Origin: Dioscorea cayenensis subsp. rotundata
Taxonomy: Eukaryota; Streptophyta; Magnoliopsida; Dioscoreales; Dioscoreaceae
NCBI RefSeq assembly: GCF_009730915.1
Contig: NW_024088577.1
Location: forward strand, 1 to 64,000
Direction of reading: 5' to 3'
DNA length: 64,000 bases
The first letter of the stretch is position 1; each line of letters starts with the position of its first letter. Positions 1 through 10,977 of this stretch are shown one piece after another. The position numbers and the translations under genes were made by a program. A model generated the notes under the pieces. The model saw only the letters and a program-made list of their open reading frames with translations, was not told the DNA's origin and ran no database searches.

Positions 1-11
1 CTCATAAGTGA

Positions 12-1165
12 TGAGTATAATTTGCACTTAATATATAGACATTCTTTAACTCGTAATGAATTAAATTTTGAATTATTTTTAAACCAATTTTTACTCCTAA
101 TTTTAGTATTATTGCATTGTAGGAAAGAAAGAGAATGATTCGAAGGAAGAACATGTAAAGGCACAAGATTGGAGAAAGAAGAGCAAAATTTCAACGAAGA
201 GGGAACAAGCAAAATAGAAAATCTAGCGCCTAGGCGCTAGCATGCAGCGCTTAGGCGCTACAACATTAAGGGGTGCAAAACAGAAACTATAGCGCCTAGG
301 CGCTGCCCCGATTTTTATGTTATAAAAGAGGATAGCGTTGAGACGAAAAGGGGGGAGGAATTTCGGAGATCAAGAGACTGGGAGCAAAGATTCAGCGCGG
401 ATTCATTGCCAGGCTTTAGTTTTTAGTTTTTCTTTGTTCATTTGATGATGAACCTTATTAATATGTCGAACTTTGCAATTATTATGTTCTAAATACTTTT
501 TCTAGGGCTACGATGTAGCCAGACTATGAAACCCTAGATTCATCTTTGTTTAATTTAATTTATGCTTGTTTCAAGACTATGTTGGATATTTTAATCTATG
601 CTTAATGCTTGTGATTGCTTGATCACCAATTGCATGATTATTAATTTGATTTGAGACTGAGAGGTGATAATTGAATTAGGTCTTGGTTGAAATATTGTAC
701 AATCATCATAAGATAGAGATATTTATGAGGTTGTATGCATCATTATAAATTTCTAGAGCTTAATGAGTTCCATAGGTTCACAGTTATCTCAGAGGTGATG
801 TTAACTTATCTAGTGGAATATGCTATTGATGCTTGAGAAAGATCAATATGTAATTTAGGAAAATTTGATGACAACATAAGAAGCAAACATTGATTGATTG
901 AATTAGATGATCTAGGTGGAATTAGTCTAGGTGAACTCGGAAACCCTAGAATCTCTTGACATTGACTTCTCCTTATCTCTATCTCTCTCTCTAGTCCTTG
1001 AATTAGATTTTCTAAATTAAACTTCTTCAATTTCATTAATCAAGTAGAATTAGGGTTAGTAATTTTGGTAATTAATAAGCTCAATCCTCGTGGGAACGAT
1101 ACTCTCTTATCATTATATTACTTGTTTGCGATAGCGTATGCTTGCGTTATATAAATCATAATCAA
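12..1165 (+). mobile_element. LTR-retrotransposon LTR fragment, probably Ty3/gypsy non-chromovirus type
   Basis: No coding frame is visible. A candidate TATA box (TTATAAAAGAGG) lies near 320, after a palindrome-rich U3-like part. The right side, near 1085-1145, has the 'CCTCGTGGGAACGATACTC ... TTGCG' style of ending known from Athila/Tat-like plant LTRs. The first ~300 bases reappear, diverged and inverted, at 30661-30955, which shows this is a dispersed repeat. The left boundary may be the TG near position 12, but I see no target duplication and no internal coding region. Family assignment is inference from LTR style. Confidence 0.5.
223..304. repeat. Three palindromic boxes AGCGCCTAGGCGCT in the LTR
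   Basis: The 14-base palindrome AGCGCCTAGGCGCT occurs at 225-238 and 291-304, with a one-mismatch copy at 246-259. The first copy extends to an 18-base perfect palindrome (223-240). The boxes sit just upstream of the candidate TATA box, so they may be promoter elements or structured RNA. The inverted copy at 30661 kb-scale position retains decayed versions of the same boxes. Confidence 0.8.
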
Positions 1166-1629
1166 CAATAAGCATCTCACTAAAACATGTTAAAAACTTC
1201 ATTAAACTCACACAGAGTAACTCAATATTCATCAACATGCTCTGACCCCTAGCTTCCTCAAGCCTGTTAAAGTAGAACTTGCATTACATGAGAAATCAAT
1301 CTTAGCTTCAAACAAGTGGACTAAAAAGTTCTCTACAAGCATTCTAAAATTTATCCACTGTAAAAGCTATAGCAACCAACTGCCACCATTAAATTAAAAA
1401 AACTCATTTTAACAATAATTACCCATTCCGAGCAAGGGAATCCAAGTTCAAGCGCAAAAGCCTTGGCTTTTTTAATCATACATGAAACCTCAGAGCTCGT
1501 ATTCCACCGGAGTGACGCCATGCTCTGAGGGTTAGCCTCCTCTTGAGCAGCCTGAAAAAGTCTCAAGAAACCTAACTTTTGGGAACCCAAAGGCCGCAAC
1601 TTTGGAGTTATAAAAACAAAGGGCTAACC

Positions 1630-3730
1630 TAGAGGTGCAAACTGGGCCGTGCCTGGCCTGGCACGGCCAGCTACAGTGCCAGGCCACACTTTGGTGGCCC
1701 GCGGGCCGGCACGGCCCGCGGCCCGCCTGGGCTGGGCTGGGCTGGCCCAAGCACGCGGGCCAGCCCAGCACAGCCCGCCATTACGTTGCAGGTCGGCACG
1801 GCCACGCCCAGTTTTTATTTTTTTGTATTTGTTTCCCAACTAATTTAAATATTGGAAAACATAGCGTTTATGGCCTTTAACAACTATAAAACAGTTGAGC
1901 TTTTTAAAGATTTATTTTTAGACTTTTAAAATATAATTACTTTTTTACCCTTTTTAACAACAATAAACGGCTAGTTTACAAGGGTATTTTGAGAATTAGA
2001 AAAATTTAAATAACCTATAAATACCCCTCAAACACTTACATATTTCTCCACACCAAATTACTCATTCTTGTTCTAATCTCTCAAGCATTGAAGACTCCAA
2101 GCTCTCTTAGTTCTCAATCTCTTCAAGTTCAAGATTTGAAGTTTATCAAATCCGGCTCAAGTGTTTCATCAATCTGACAATTCCCCCACCTTTTCATCAG
2201 TTCATCAATTCGGACTTTTCAAGAAAACCACGAATTAAATTTACATCATCAAGGTTGAGGTAACCCTAAACCTTTTTTTATTTTTTATAATGGCCGGCTC
2301 TCCCAATTTTCCTTTTGATACACCATTTTTTTTTTTTAATGAAAACAACTCCGGAAATTTTGATGATTCACAACTTGAGCCTGAGCATGTTACTGAATCC
2401 CCTAGTATGGGAGCATCCCGTTTTATCTATGTTTCTTGATCCCCGTTTTAAAATTGATGGTACTTTTTGTATGCTTGATTCTTATGATGAAAACATGGGA
2501 CTTGATCATTCAATTTTCAAAGATGAATATCGTTCTTTGCTTCATGATATGTATAATGAATATAACCATACATATGGAAATCGACGAGCTTCTACTTTTG
2601 CCGGAGATTTTGAAAATTCTTCTTCACTTTCCAAAACTAAATGTCCGGCCAATCTTATAAATATGATTAGAAGAAAATCTACAAGTGCTTCTTCTTCTTC
2701 TTCTTCTTCTTCTTCTTCTTCTTCTAGTACTAGTTCTTTGCATGAATTAAATCTTTTTTTAAATAATAATTTTAATGATTTTCTTACTACCGAAGAAATT
2801 AATAACTTTAATATTTTCTCGTGGTGGAAACAACAAGAACATAACTATCCCGTGCTAGCCACCATGGCACGTGATCTACTAACTCCACCGATGTCTACGA
2901 TGAGCGTTGAGTCTTGTTTTTAGTCTTGAGGAAAAAGGTGACTCGATGATAAGAGGAGCCGCATGAACCAAGAAACAGTGCAAATGTGCATATGTTTGAA
3001 GGATTGGTTAGAAGCGGAAGATAGAGTTACTAAGAACAACAAATACATGAAGAAGGTAGTGATCACGGGAGAGGCCTTACACCATCCGAGCATTCGACTT
3101 CAACCCGTATTGATGAAGAAATAGATTAATCAAATGAAGTTTGAAGTTTGTAATTTTCTAAATTGTTTTCAAGTTTGTAATTTTCTAAATTGTTTTCAAG
3201 TTTGTCATTTTTCTAAGTTGTCCTCATAGTTTTTTTAAATAAATGGCAATTTTTTCCTATATCTATTTGTAATTTATTTTTTTAGTTTATCTCTATTTTT
3301 TTCTATGTAATTTTATTTTTCTAATATTATGTTAAATTTAAAAAAAGTTTATCTTTTTGTATTCATGTAAATTCAATTTTTTTTGCATATTTTTTAATTA
3401 TTTTTTCTATAGTCTTTATGTGTTGTATATTTTTTACAATCAAGAAACTTATATTTTATGATATTTAGATTTTTTTAAAAATTCCATATTTTTTTAGTAT
3501 TTTTAAAGTATTTTTTACAATTTTTACAATATTTTTAAAGAATTTAAATAATTTAATATTAAAAAAAAAAAGCGGGCCGGCCGGCCGGCCCGGCCCAGCT
3601 GGCCTGGGCCGACCCCCCTGTGCATGGTGGGCCGTGCCGGCCCGGCACGATTGCAAGCCGGGCCGGGCTGGCCCGAGCACATACAGTGCTCGGGCCGCAC
3701 CGGGCTGGATCGGCCCATCTTGCACCTCCA
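1630..3730 (+). mobile_element. hAT-superfamily DNA transposon, internally deleted, with 8-bp TSD
   Basis: The ends are near-perfect short inverted repeats: TAGAGGTGCAA at 1630 and the complement of TGGAGGTGCAA ending at 3730. Both are followed inward by GGGCCG-rich, strongly GC-rich arms of about 160-190 bases that stand out from the AT-rich window. The 8-base direct repeat GGCTAACC flanks both sides exactly (1622-1629 and 3731-3738), the hallmark of hAT insertion. Inside are an AT-rich leader, a start region, and a C-terminal transposase part with a large middle section missing. The clean duplication suggests a fairly recent insertion; the broken transposase implies it was moved by an enzyme made elsewhere. 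Confidence 0.93.
2290..3123 (+). pseudogene. hAT transposase remnant with C-terminal dimerisation domain
   Basis: An ATG at 2290 opens a frame of about 43 codons that ends in a different frame from the C-terminal part (from about 2405). The latter starts with FLDPRFK, typical of the region before the hAT dimerisation domain. It continues through a serine run encoded by a TCT repeat (about 2689-2727) to the dimerisation signature FNIFSWWK...YPVLATMARDLL...STMSVES near 2800-2915. Stops at 2922 and shortly after interrupt the domain, yet the same frame continues with LDDKRSRM to about 3123. The DNA-binding and most catalytic parts are absent, so this is an internal-deletion derivative and cannot encode working transposase. 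Confidence 0.88.
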
Positions 3731-4087
3731 GGCTAACCTCAGCACCGGAGGCAAATCTTCTTCTATATGTCAACAACTTAATCGACTGAATAATCACTCC
3801 ATCTAAATCCAAAATTCAAATTTTTTTCAACATTTTGCATTCAAATCCAAAAAATTTCAATTTAGAGGGAAGGAAAACCAAACCTGAATGATAGGATTAC
3901 CAATGACGAAGATGAGGCCGCAAATCAACAAGTAAAGAAGAAGAAGAAGAAGAGGTGTGATGAATATGGTTCAAAATACAGCAGCTGTGATATGCATATT
4001 TGTTATTAAATAATATAGCAGATAATATATTACACAACACCAGACTATAGTTATACTAGAAAATTACACAGATGATGACAGAAAATT

Positions 4088-7044
4088 CTAGTGGTTTGAC
4101 TTTGACATGATCTTGCTCTTCATCCTCACAAAGTTGACAACAACCCAGACATGGATATTGTCACAAGTAGTGTCTGTGTGCCGAAAGTAGGCATATCTCC
4201 ACTTCTTTTTGAAGATCAAGACACCCCAGATAGTCCAGAATCCAACTGCAAATCCTGACAAGGATCCAATGTACATCCATACCATCTGATTACCATCATC
4301 TTCTTCATTTCCATGATCACTTGGCTTTTCCTGATTTGGTCCACCACCTTTAGTACAATTATCAGTCAAAGGGAATCCACAAAGATGATTACCAATGTAA
4401 ATGGAGGGGTCTGTCAAGGTGTTGAATTGGTTGCCTGATGGTATTCTTCCTGTCAATTTGTTATACGATACATTGAAGTCGCTTAAGGATGTCAAGTTTG
4501 AGAATGTGGAAGGTATACTCCCAAGGAGTTTGTTTCTTGACAAGTCTAGTGATTCAAGTTGTTGTAACCGACCCAACTTGTCTGGGATCTCACCTTCTAA
4601 GTGGTTGCTGGCGAGGTGCAAACTCTGCAGACCATACAAACTTGCAAGCTCTTCAGGGATGTCCCCTGTCAACGCATTGTTGGAGAGGTCCATGATTTTC
4701 AAATATGGAAGAAGGTGCTCCGAATATTCCTCTTCTTTTCCCCTGGATGCCACTACTATGGTATCTCCAGCTCCTAAAATGCCATTCAATGTAAAAAAAC
4801 AGACTTGAAAAGCGTCTGCATCGCACTGAAGTTGCCAAAACTCTCAGGGATGGGACCTGACAAATTATTGTGTGACAAATCAAGGATTTGTACATATTTG
4901 GAGTTGAGAAATTTCCTCTGGGATGTGACCAATAAAGGTATTTGATCTTAAGATGAGAACAACTAATCTTGATAGACTTTCTCCAACCCAAATTGGTATA
5001 CTTCCAGTGAAGTTGTTGTAACTGAGATCAAGAACATCAAGTTGACTGCAATCCTTCAATGAGGCAGGGATTTCCCCAGATAATTTGTTGTGGCTCAATC
5101 GAAGTTGCATTAGTTGAGAAGCATAAGATATTGAATCAGGTATACCTCCAGTCAACTTGTTGTTTGACAAATCCAACTGCGATAACTTAGTTGAATTCCA
5201 CCAACAATCAGGTAGCTCACCAGATAAATTGTTATCCGAGATACCAAGACTTTGAAGTCCCTTGATTGGACACAATGAGCTGGGAACGGTGCCATTTAAT
5301 TTGTTCATTGAGAGGTAGACACTGGAAAATGGATTGCGTGACAGAGCCAGCATGTTCTCTGCTATCATGTGAGAGATAGAACCTGAGAATGAATTATTGG
5401 AAAGATTTATGGAGGAGATGGATGAACCCAGAAAACCCGGTAGAGGTCCATAGAACCGATTGGAAGAAAGATCAATAGTTTTCCACTGAATGGAAGTTGA
5501 GAATTTGGGGAGCATTCCCTCAATCTGATTTTCAGACATGGACAAACTCGTAAGATTGACACTGATCAGGTTCCAAAACCAGTCTGGGACGCTGCTCGAG
5601 ATTCCTGTATTAGATATGTCAAGTACATTCAATTTGTGTTGCGTCTTGAGCCATGTTGGGAATTCTGGACCTACTGAACAACAGTAGATTCTCAATACTT
5701 GGAGAAGAAAAGGTGGAATCCAGTTAGAACTCACATTGAAAACGAATGAATTAAAGGCCATATCAAGCGTGTCTAACTTTTCATGATTTGAAAAGTGTGC
5801 TTCAGTTATAATACCACTCATCTGATTCTCAGCAAGATCCAAAAACTTCTAACTCTGCAAGTTTTTCCAATTTCCACTGATAGTGTGCCATTTAATTTGT
5901 TTGAGGAAAGGTGTAATTCCTCCATAAAAGAAAGTGATGCAAGGGATGAAGGAACAGAGCCGGAGAGTGAATTCTGTGAGAGATCAAGAACCCTTGAGAT
6001 TCTTGATGTCCCCCATCCAGTCTGGTATATCTCCATCAAGATTGGCATCGCTTAAATGCAAAATGAGTCAGACTATCCTTAAGACACCCAGTAAAAATGA
6101 GCTCAGCTAGTCTCATGCTCATGTGCCAGTCCGACAGATCAAGCCTCTTCAGGTTACAAAGACTGCTTATGCTTTTTGGCTATGCCAGTAGCAGAAGAAT
6201 TACTGGACCGAATATGATTGTTACTGAGATCTAGATGTTCAAGGCTTTTTGATATCAAAAAAACCCATAGAGACACTGAAAAAAATCGATGTAATTGTTT
6301 GATAGATCAAGAACTGAGAGACTTGAGAAGTTTAGATGGGGGAATGGAAAGAGGAATACTTTCAAACTGACACCGAGACAGACCTATCTCCTCTATGGCA
6401 GGAAGCTTGTTCAAGGCTAAAAACAAGCTTTTGCTAGATGAGTTACTCCCAAAGGTGACACCACTCATATACAAGTGTTGCAATGAAGTAAGATGAGACA
6501 GCCATTCATGGTCTACAGGGTCAGAAATAAAAAGAACATTCTCCGACAGATCAAGAGTGAGCAAATTGGAGAGATTTCCAAAACTAGCAGGAATGGGTCC
6601 GCTAAAGTAAGAATAAGAGAGGTCAAGGTATCTCAACTCCTTCAACTGGCTGATGAATGACGGAATGGTTGTTCCGTAGAAGTAATTATGACTCAAGTCA
6701 AGGTAATTCAAGTGTTGAAGTTGAAGCAAAGATGGAGAGATCTCACCTTTCAGCTGCAAGTCATGCTCCCCAAGTTCCAGTCCAATAACGTTGCCAGTGA
6801 TGTTGTCACAACGGACTCCTTCCCATGAGCAGCAGTCTTGTCCCATCGCCCAAGATGAGAGCCTGTTGTTTGGATCAGAAATGCTCTTCTTGAAGTCAAG
6901 AAGTGCCATTCTCTCACTCTCTATGCTATTACCAGCAGCATGTTCAGTAATCTTGGGAACAAAAAGAGCTGCTGCATCACTGCGATGCAAAGCACGCCCA
7001 AATAGGAACACCAACAGTGCATATAGCAGGACAGACATTGCCAC
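4088..7044 (-). pseudogene. RLP-A: LRR receptor-like protein gene, frameshifted
   Basis: The minus strand encodes, in broken frames, an EIX-type receptor-like protein. In order: signal peptide (MAMSVLLYALLVFLFG), LRR cap (ESERMALLDFKK, then SSW...CCSWEGVRC), many LRRs (LxxLxxLdLSxNxLxGxIP), an acidic stretch, a membrane helix (MYIGSLSGFAVGFWTIWGVLIF) and a short basic tail. There is no kinase. Open segments are 7044-6307, 6048-5818, 5842-4880 and 4789-4088. Compared with RLP-B, extra bases occur at 6338-6342, about 6059-6063, 5991-5993, near 5840-5870, about 4895 and about 4793-4800. Most fall in homopolymer runs, so some could be assembly errors. The cysteine expected before the ESERM cap motif is a serine. 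The 3' flank resembles that of RLP-C. Confidence 0.85.
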
Positions 7045-7078
7045 TTCAATTTGGGAGATGTTATGGCTGTATTTTGCT

Positions 7079-7107
7079 TCTCTCTCTCTCTCTCTCTTTC
7101 TCTCTCT
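7079..7107. repeat. (CT)n microsatellite upstream of RLP-A
   Basis: A CT run (GA on the RLP-A sense strand) lies about 35 bases before the RLP-A start codon, in what would be its leader or promoter. GA-rich leaders are common in plant genes; no function can be read from the sequence. Confidence 0.85.
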
Positions 7108-7149
7108 GTGTGTCTGTTATTTATTTATTTTTTATTTTTTAAGGTTTTT

Positions 7150-8060
7150 TTTAATTTAGGATAAACTTCAAATTTATTAAAAAAAAAAAACTGAAACACA
7201 CTATGTCAATTCCACTAGAGTGGAAACACAAACACAAGTACAAGAGAGAAAAGGTACATAGTCCAAGAGATATAAGATTGCTAACAAAAATAATAAAAAA
7301 ATCACCCGAGCCTCAAGAAGGCATTCTTACCCGGGTAATCAAGCAAATTTATTAACTGAAACACACCATGTCGATTCCACTAGAGTGGAAACACAAACAC
7401 AAGTAAAGTACAAGAGAGAAAATGTACATAGTCCAAGAGATATAAAACTGCTAACAAAAATAACAAAAAGATCACCCGAGCCTCAAGAAGGCACTCTTAC
7501 CCGGGTAATCAAGCAAACACTGAATCAAGAACCAGTCAAAAGATCTGGAACCTGCATGTCAGGGTTGCGATCATCTCGCATGGAAGGCCCTGTGAACTGG
7601 ATGCTTCTCCTAACCGCTATTGTCGCTTGTTCTAGTTTTTGTTTTTTAGCTGCAGGAGCTGCAAAGACCCAAAAGAAAAACATATGACTAATTTTTAAAA
7701 TAATAGAAGCAAGAGGAATTAAATTGAAATTAAACATGCAGACATTTCTAGCAAGTCAAATGTGCCACGTGATTGCTTTGTCTAGAAGAGACCAAGCTAA
7801 TCTATGAGCAGATCGAAGATTACGAGACCTATTTGCCCACAGATCCGCCAAAGATTGTAGGGTTTGGGTCTATCTAAGTGTCTGACCAAAGTGTAGCCAA
7901 ACATTCTTCGCAAAGGGACAATGAATGAAGAGATGGTTCACCGTTTCGATATCAGCATGATAGAGGACACAAGTGGTAGTAGGGAGTCTATTGCATCTCC
8001 TGTAACAGAGATTTTCAAGAGTGAGGATTTTGTTATTCCAAGCCAGCCAATTAAACATGT
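7150..8060 (-). mobile_element. 5'-truncated L1-type LINE (3' end)
   Basis: Minus-strand frame 8058-7870 encodes the zinc-binding reverse-transcriptase tail typical of plant L1s (FNWLAWNNKILTLENL..RRCN..P..TCVLYHAD.ETVNHLF..CPFAKNVW). The weakly conserved C-terminal part and 3' UTR follow to about 7150, where an A-rich stretch on the minus strand marks the tail. The 3' UTR contains a tandem duplication (see 7170-7520). The 5' end is missing, as is usual for target-primed integration. Confidence 0.82.
7170..7520. repeat. Two tandem copies (~165 bp) within a LINE 3' UTR
   Basis: The segment beginning CTGAAACACAC at 7191 is repeated from 7356 with about 95% identity. Both copies include CACTAGAGTGGAAACACAAAC and end with ACCCGGGTAATCAAGCAAA. 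The array belongs to the 3' UTR of the LINE at 7150-8060. Confidence 0.85.
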
Positions 8061-8168
8061 TAATTTTTTGGGGATAACCCCTCTTTAAGAGGATGGGTGT
8101 TATGCGGCATCAAAGGCCCCCATCTATGATAAAATATAGTCTAAAACATAATAATTTTCTAAAAAAAT

Positions 8169-9354
8169 TTCTTTTTTTTTGAAAAGGTGGATAAACCACT
8201 TCAGTTAAAAAGTAGGAAAAACAAAATAACAAACGCCCGAAAACACAATAACACCAGACCACTAGATGTGGTACAACAACAAAAACACAAAGGACAAACC
8301 AACGAGAACCAAACAAGAAGAATGCCGGGCACTCCAAAACCCACCCAAAAGAGAAAAGAAGATCTAGCCCGCGATCCTATCTTGCGCCTCCACACCTGTG
8401 GGAGCCCCACTAGCCTCATCTCCCATCTTCACAATCTTCTTATGAGAAGATTAAAAATAAGCAATCTCGTCTCCCACCTTCACTATCTCCTTATGAGTGA
8501 CACCATCCACTGATTTTGCCAAAACATGCACCAAGGCCCAATACTCTTTCAAGTATTGCCATTTAAAGCCCAATAGAGGAGACATAGTGGTTAAGGCCGA
8601 CTCATTAACAAAATCCTCCCTAGGAAATTCCTTTTCATTTGCCAGTAAACCTCCTTCCAATGGACAAACAAATTTGGCTGCTTGAACGCCTCTTTCCAAT
8701 GGATCCCCCACATGCTTAAGTGAGTCCCTCTCCGCATCCACCGCAGCCGGCCCACTTCCAGGCCCAGGTTCAGAGATAAGCACTAAGCTTCTTGACACAT
8801 TAATCTGGCCCAACAGACAGCCCGCTTCACACAAGATTAAAGGATTCAACAATTCCTGATCAAGAGAAGCCTTAGATTTCCCTGGGCTTGAGCAGTGATT
8901 CAGTCCAACATCCAACTCTAATGGGTCCACCAACATCTCCCGAGGTTCGCGAGAGAAAGCCCCCTTTGCCATTTGACATTGATAAAGAAGATCCACATCA
9001 GCAGCTCTAACCACCATGGAGTTCCTTCTCTTAAACCCGTCATGCTCAACACCTGTCCTTGCTTTTGGATATTGCCAAGGTAGCCAACACTCGACACGTC
9101 TACCCCTCGAGCCGCGCAACCATGACCAGTCGGTTCTCCCTGATCTCTTCTGCTTCTCTGACTGAGCCATTTCTTGACTGTTGGTCCGTCCCGTACACCA
9201 GAGAAACCATCAGTTCTTCGCGATAGCACCCGTGGGCGATCTTGCCGGACAACATCACCGGCATGGGAGCAGGGCTCCACCACTGCTGGGCTTGTAAAAC
9301 AATTTCTTATCCAAAGCTAACCAAAATCATTTTTTTTACAAATTAATATACAAT
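8169..9354 (-). mobile_element. Internally deleted LINE: ORF1 joined to the 3' UTR, with TSD
   Basis: On the minus strand this element starts near 9350 with an ORF1-like frame, passes directly into a LINE 3' UTR and ends with GTGGTTTATCCAC (8187-8199) and an A tail. Endonuclease and reverse transcriptase are absent. Flanks share an imperfect ~27-base direct repeat (TAAAACATAATAATTTT.TAAAAAAAT at 8142-8168 and 9356-9381), consistent with target-site duplication of a single insertion event. The deletion therefore probably preceded insertion, so the copy was mobilised by another LINE. Confidence 0.75.
8451..9283 (-). pseudogene. LINE ORF1-like remnant
   Basis: The main open frame is 9170-8451 (239 codons from MAQSEKQKRSGR), overlapped upstream by a 9283-8918 frame. 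Composition is charged and low in conserved blocks, as in ORF1 proteins of plant L1s, which bind RNA; no zinc knuckle is visible. Near its end, a segment around KEIVKVGDE is repeated after the stop as KKIVKMGDE, revealing a duplication of about 55 bases. The identification rests mainly on its position in a LINE with clear 3' end and target duplication. Confidence 0.5.
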
Positions 9355-9381
9355 TTAAAACATAATAATTTTTAAAAAAAT

Positions 9382-10030
9382 ATATTTATAAAAATTTATT
9401 ACTTATTGTATTGATATTTTATAAATTACTTTACGTATTCTATATATATATATATTAAAAAAAATCTATGTTTTAGTTTTTGATTTTTTACAAATTAGTT
9501 TATGTAATATATAAAATTATATTTTTAATAGAGTTTTTATAAAAATTTATTGTTTGACCCTTTATTTTTATAAACTAAACTATAAATTAACATATAAATA
9601 AATTTTTACAAAATTTATAAAATTTTTTAGTAATTCATTTTTTTTTTTTTTTGCAATTCACCCCCTCTATCCTACAATTTCTAGCTTCGCTCCTGTTCAT
9701 ACATCAACATCAATCAATTAGGATGAGCTAATCTTTCGCACAGAAATTTTCTCCAATCGAGAAAAGTATATATATATACACACACAAAAGAGTATTATGC
9801 TTGACTAAGACATGCAAATTCAAATACTTACTTTTGGATTAAAGTAGTGTTTGATAATTAATAATGATGTCCGTAGCCAATGATTTCCCAGTTAAACAGC
9901 AAGTGTCCTTCGTGTGGGAAGGAACCTATGGTCAATCTTCTGGAAGTGTGCATAAAAGATTAATCATGTTCCTCTACTATGTGGGGGTACATATGGTGTG
10001 AGTTAAGCGAATTAACTTCGCACCTATGCA
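9382..10030. other. AT-rich intergenic DNA without a gene
   Basis: Low-complexity A/T stretches and short TA runs (9442-9454, 9768-9780). No open frame with family resemblance and no transposon termini recognised. Confidence 0.7.
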
Positions 10031-10199
10031 TGCACATTTCTTTACTAGGCTGACTAGCTAGATGAGCATTGAGGAGCTATCTCTGATGTGGCGATGCAAG
10101 GCACCCTAATAATGTACAATGCACATTTCTTTACTAGGCTGACTAGCTAGATGAGCATTGAGGAGCTATCTCCGATGTGTCAATGCAAGGCACCCTAAT
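10031..10199. repeat. Direct tandem repeat, 89-bp period, two copies
   Basis: TGCACATTTCTTTACTAGGC... begins at 10031 and again at 10120. About 80 bases are nearly identical (two or three differences), ending in GCAAGGCACCCTAAT. The repeat is not part of a recognised element. Confidence 0.9.
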
Positions 10200-10334
10200 C
10201 CACAGTGGCTTATCAACCTTATAAAAAAATAATTTATTTAAAAAAATGTCAATTATGATGGAATAAAATTAGATAGAACATATCTAAAATTCAAGTAGCA
10301 AGAAAAAAAATGTCTTTCCCTACAACTTGAATTT

Positions 10335-10815
10335 CAACTCAAAAATTAAATTTGGAAATTGCTTGGGCAAAGCTAGAAGTAGCCACCTCCAACAGCCAGT
10401 GTAGTTGGAATTACCTAGAGCCCAGGGTTGAAGACGCTGATTTGATTGTTACTGACGAGGAGCCACCTATAATCATGGTCTCTGGAGCTAAACGAGGGAA
10501 ATTAGATGTTCCTATCTCTAGCGTTCGGCGTAGTTTAAAGTTGATTGAGCCTTGGGTGAACATTGCCGGAGGACCAATTGTGTTAGGTGGGGAGGACTGA
10601 ATCAGGAGGAAGGCTAGTTGTTCCTTGTCTCCACTCCATCAGGCAGGAGTTTCCCTATGCCGGCCTATCTTTCATATGTTTTTGTTTTCTGTTGTTTTTT
10701 CTTTGTTGTTCCTAGTCTCTTTCCACAGCTAGTAGATTTTTTGTAACTGTGTTTTTTCATTTTAGTAATGCATGTGATTTATCCATCTTTTCAAAAAAAA
10801 ATAAAAATAAAAAAA
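10335..10815 (+). mobile_element. LINE 3' end
   Basis: Plus-strand frame 10352-10600 ends with a VRRSLKLIEPW motif, matching the C-terminal part that follows the zinc domain in the other LINEs here. The 3' UTR then runs to GTGATTTATCCAT (10774-10786) and an A-rich tail. Everything upstream is lost. Confidence 0.7.
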
Positions 10816-10977
10816 TAAAAAAATAAATTTGAAGTTAAAGCAGTCAAATATGTATCATTGTCATAATAAAGCGTTAGTATTCCCATTTTTTATGAATTAG
10901 ATATAAGTCTCCTCTTCAAAATTGCTTGTTTATATTTCATAAAAACTATCTTATTGATTATTATTATTATTATTATT

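Larger units (their letters stand above)
1532..3812 (-). pseudogene. Short host reading frame split by the hAT element (unrecognised)
   Basis: Reading the minus strand from an ATG at 3812, an open frame runs into the right border of the hAT element at 3730. If the element and one target copy are removed, the frame continues from 1629 to a stop at 1532, giving about 56 codons. The product is not recognised and may be a chance frame. Further upstream on the minus strand, around 3960-3887, lies a leucine-rich stretch followed by a GT dinucleotide that could be an exon end. Nothing confirms expression; the entry records the insertion context. Confidence 0.25.

Noticed and set aside
1635-1880. Several overlapping frames on both strands in the GC-rich hAT arms
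   Set aside because: They are products of GGCCCG-rich terminal sequence with few stops; no protein family resemblance.
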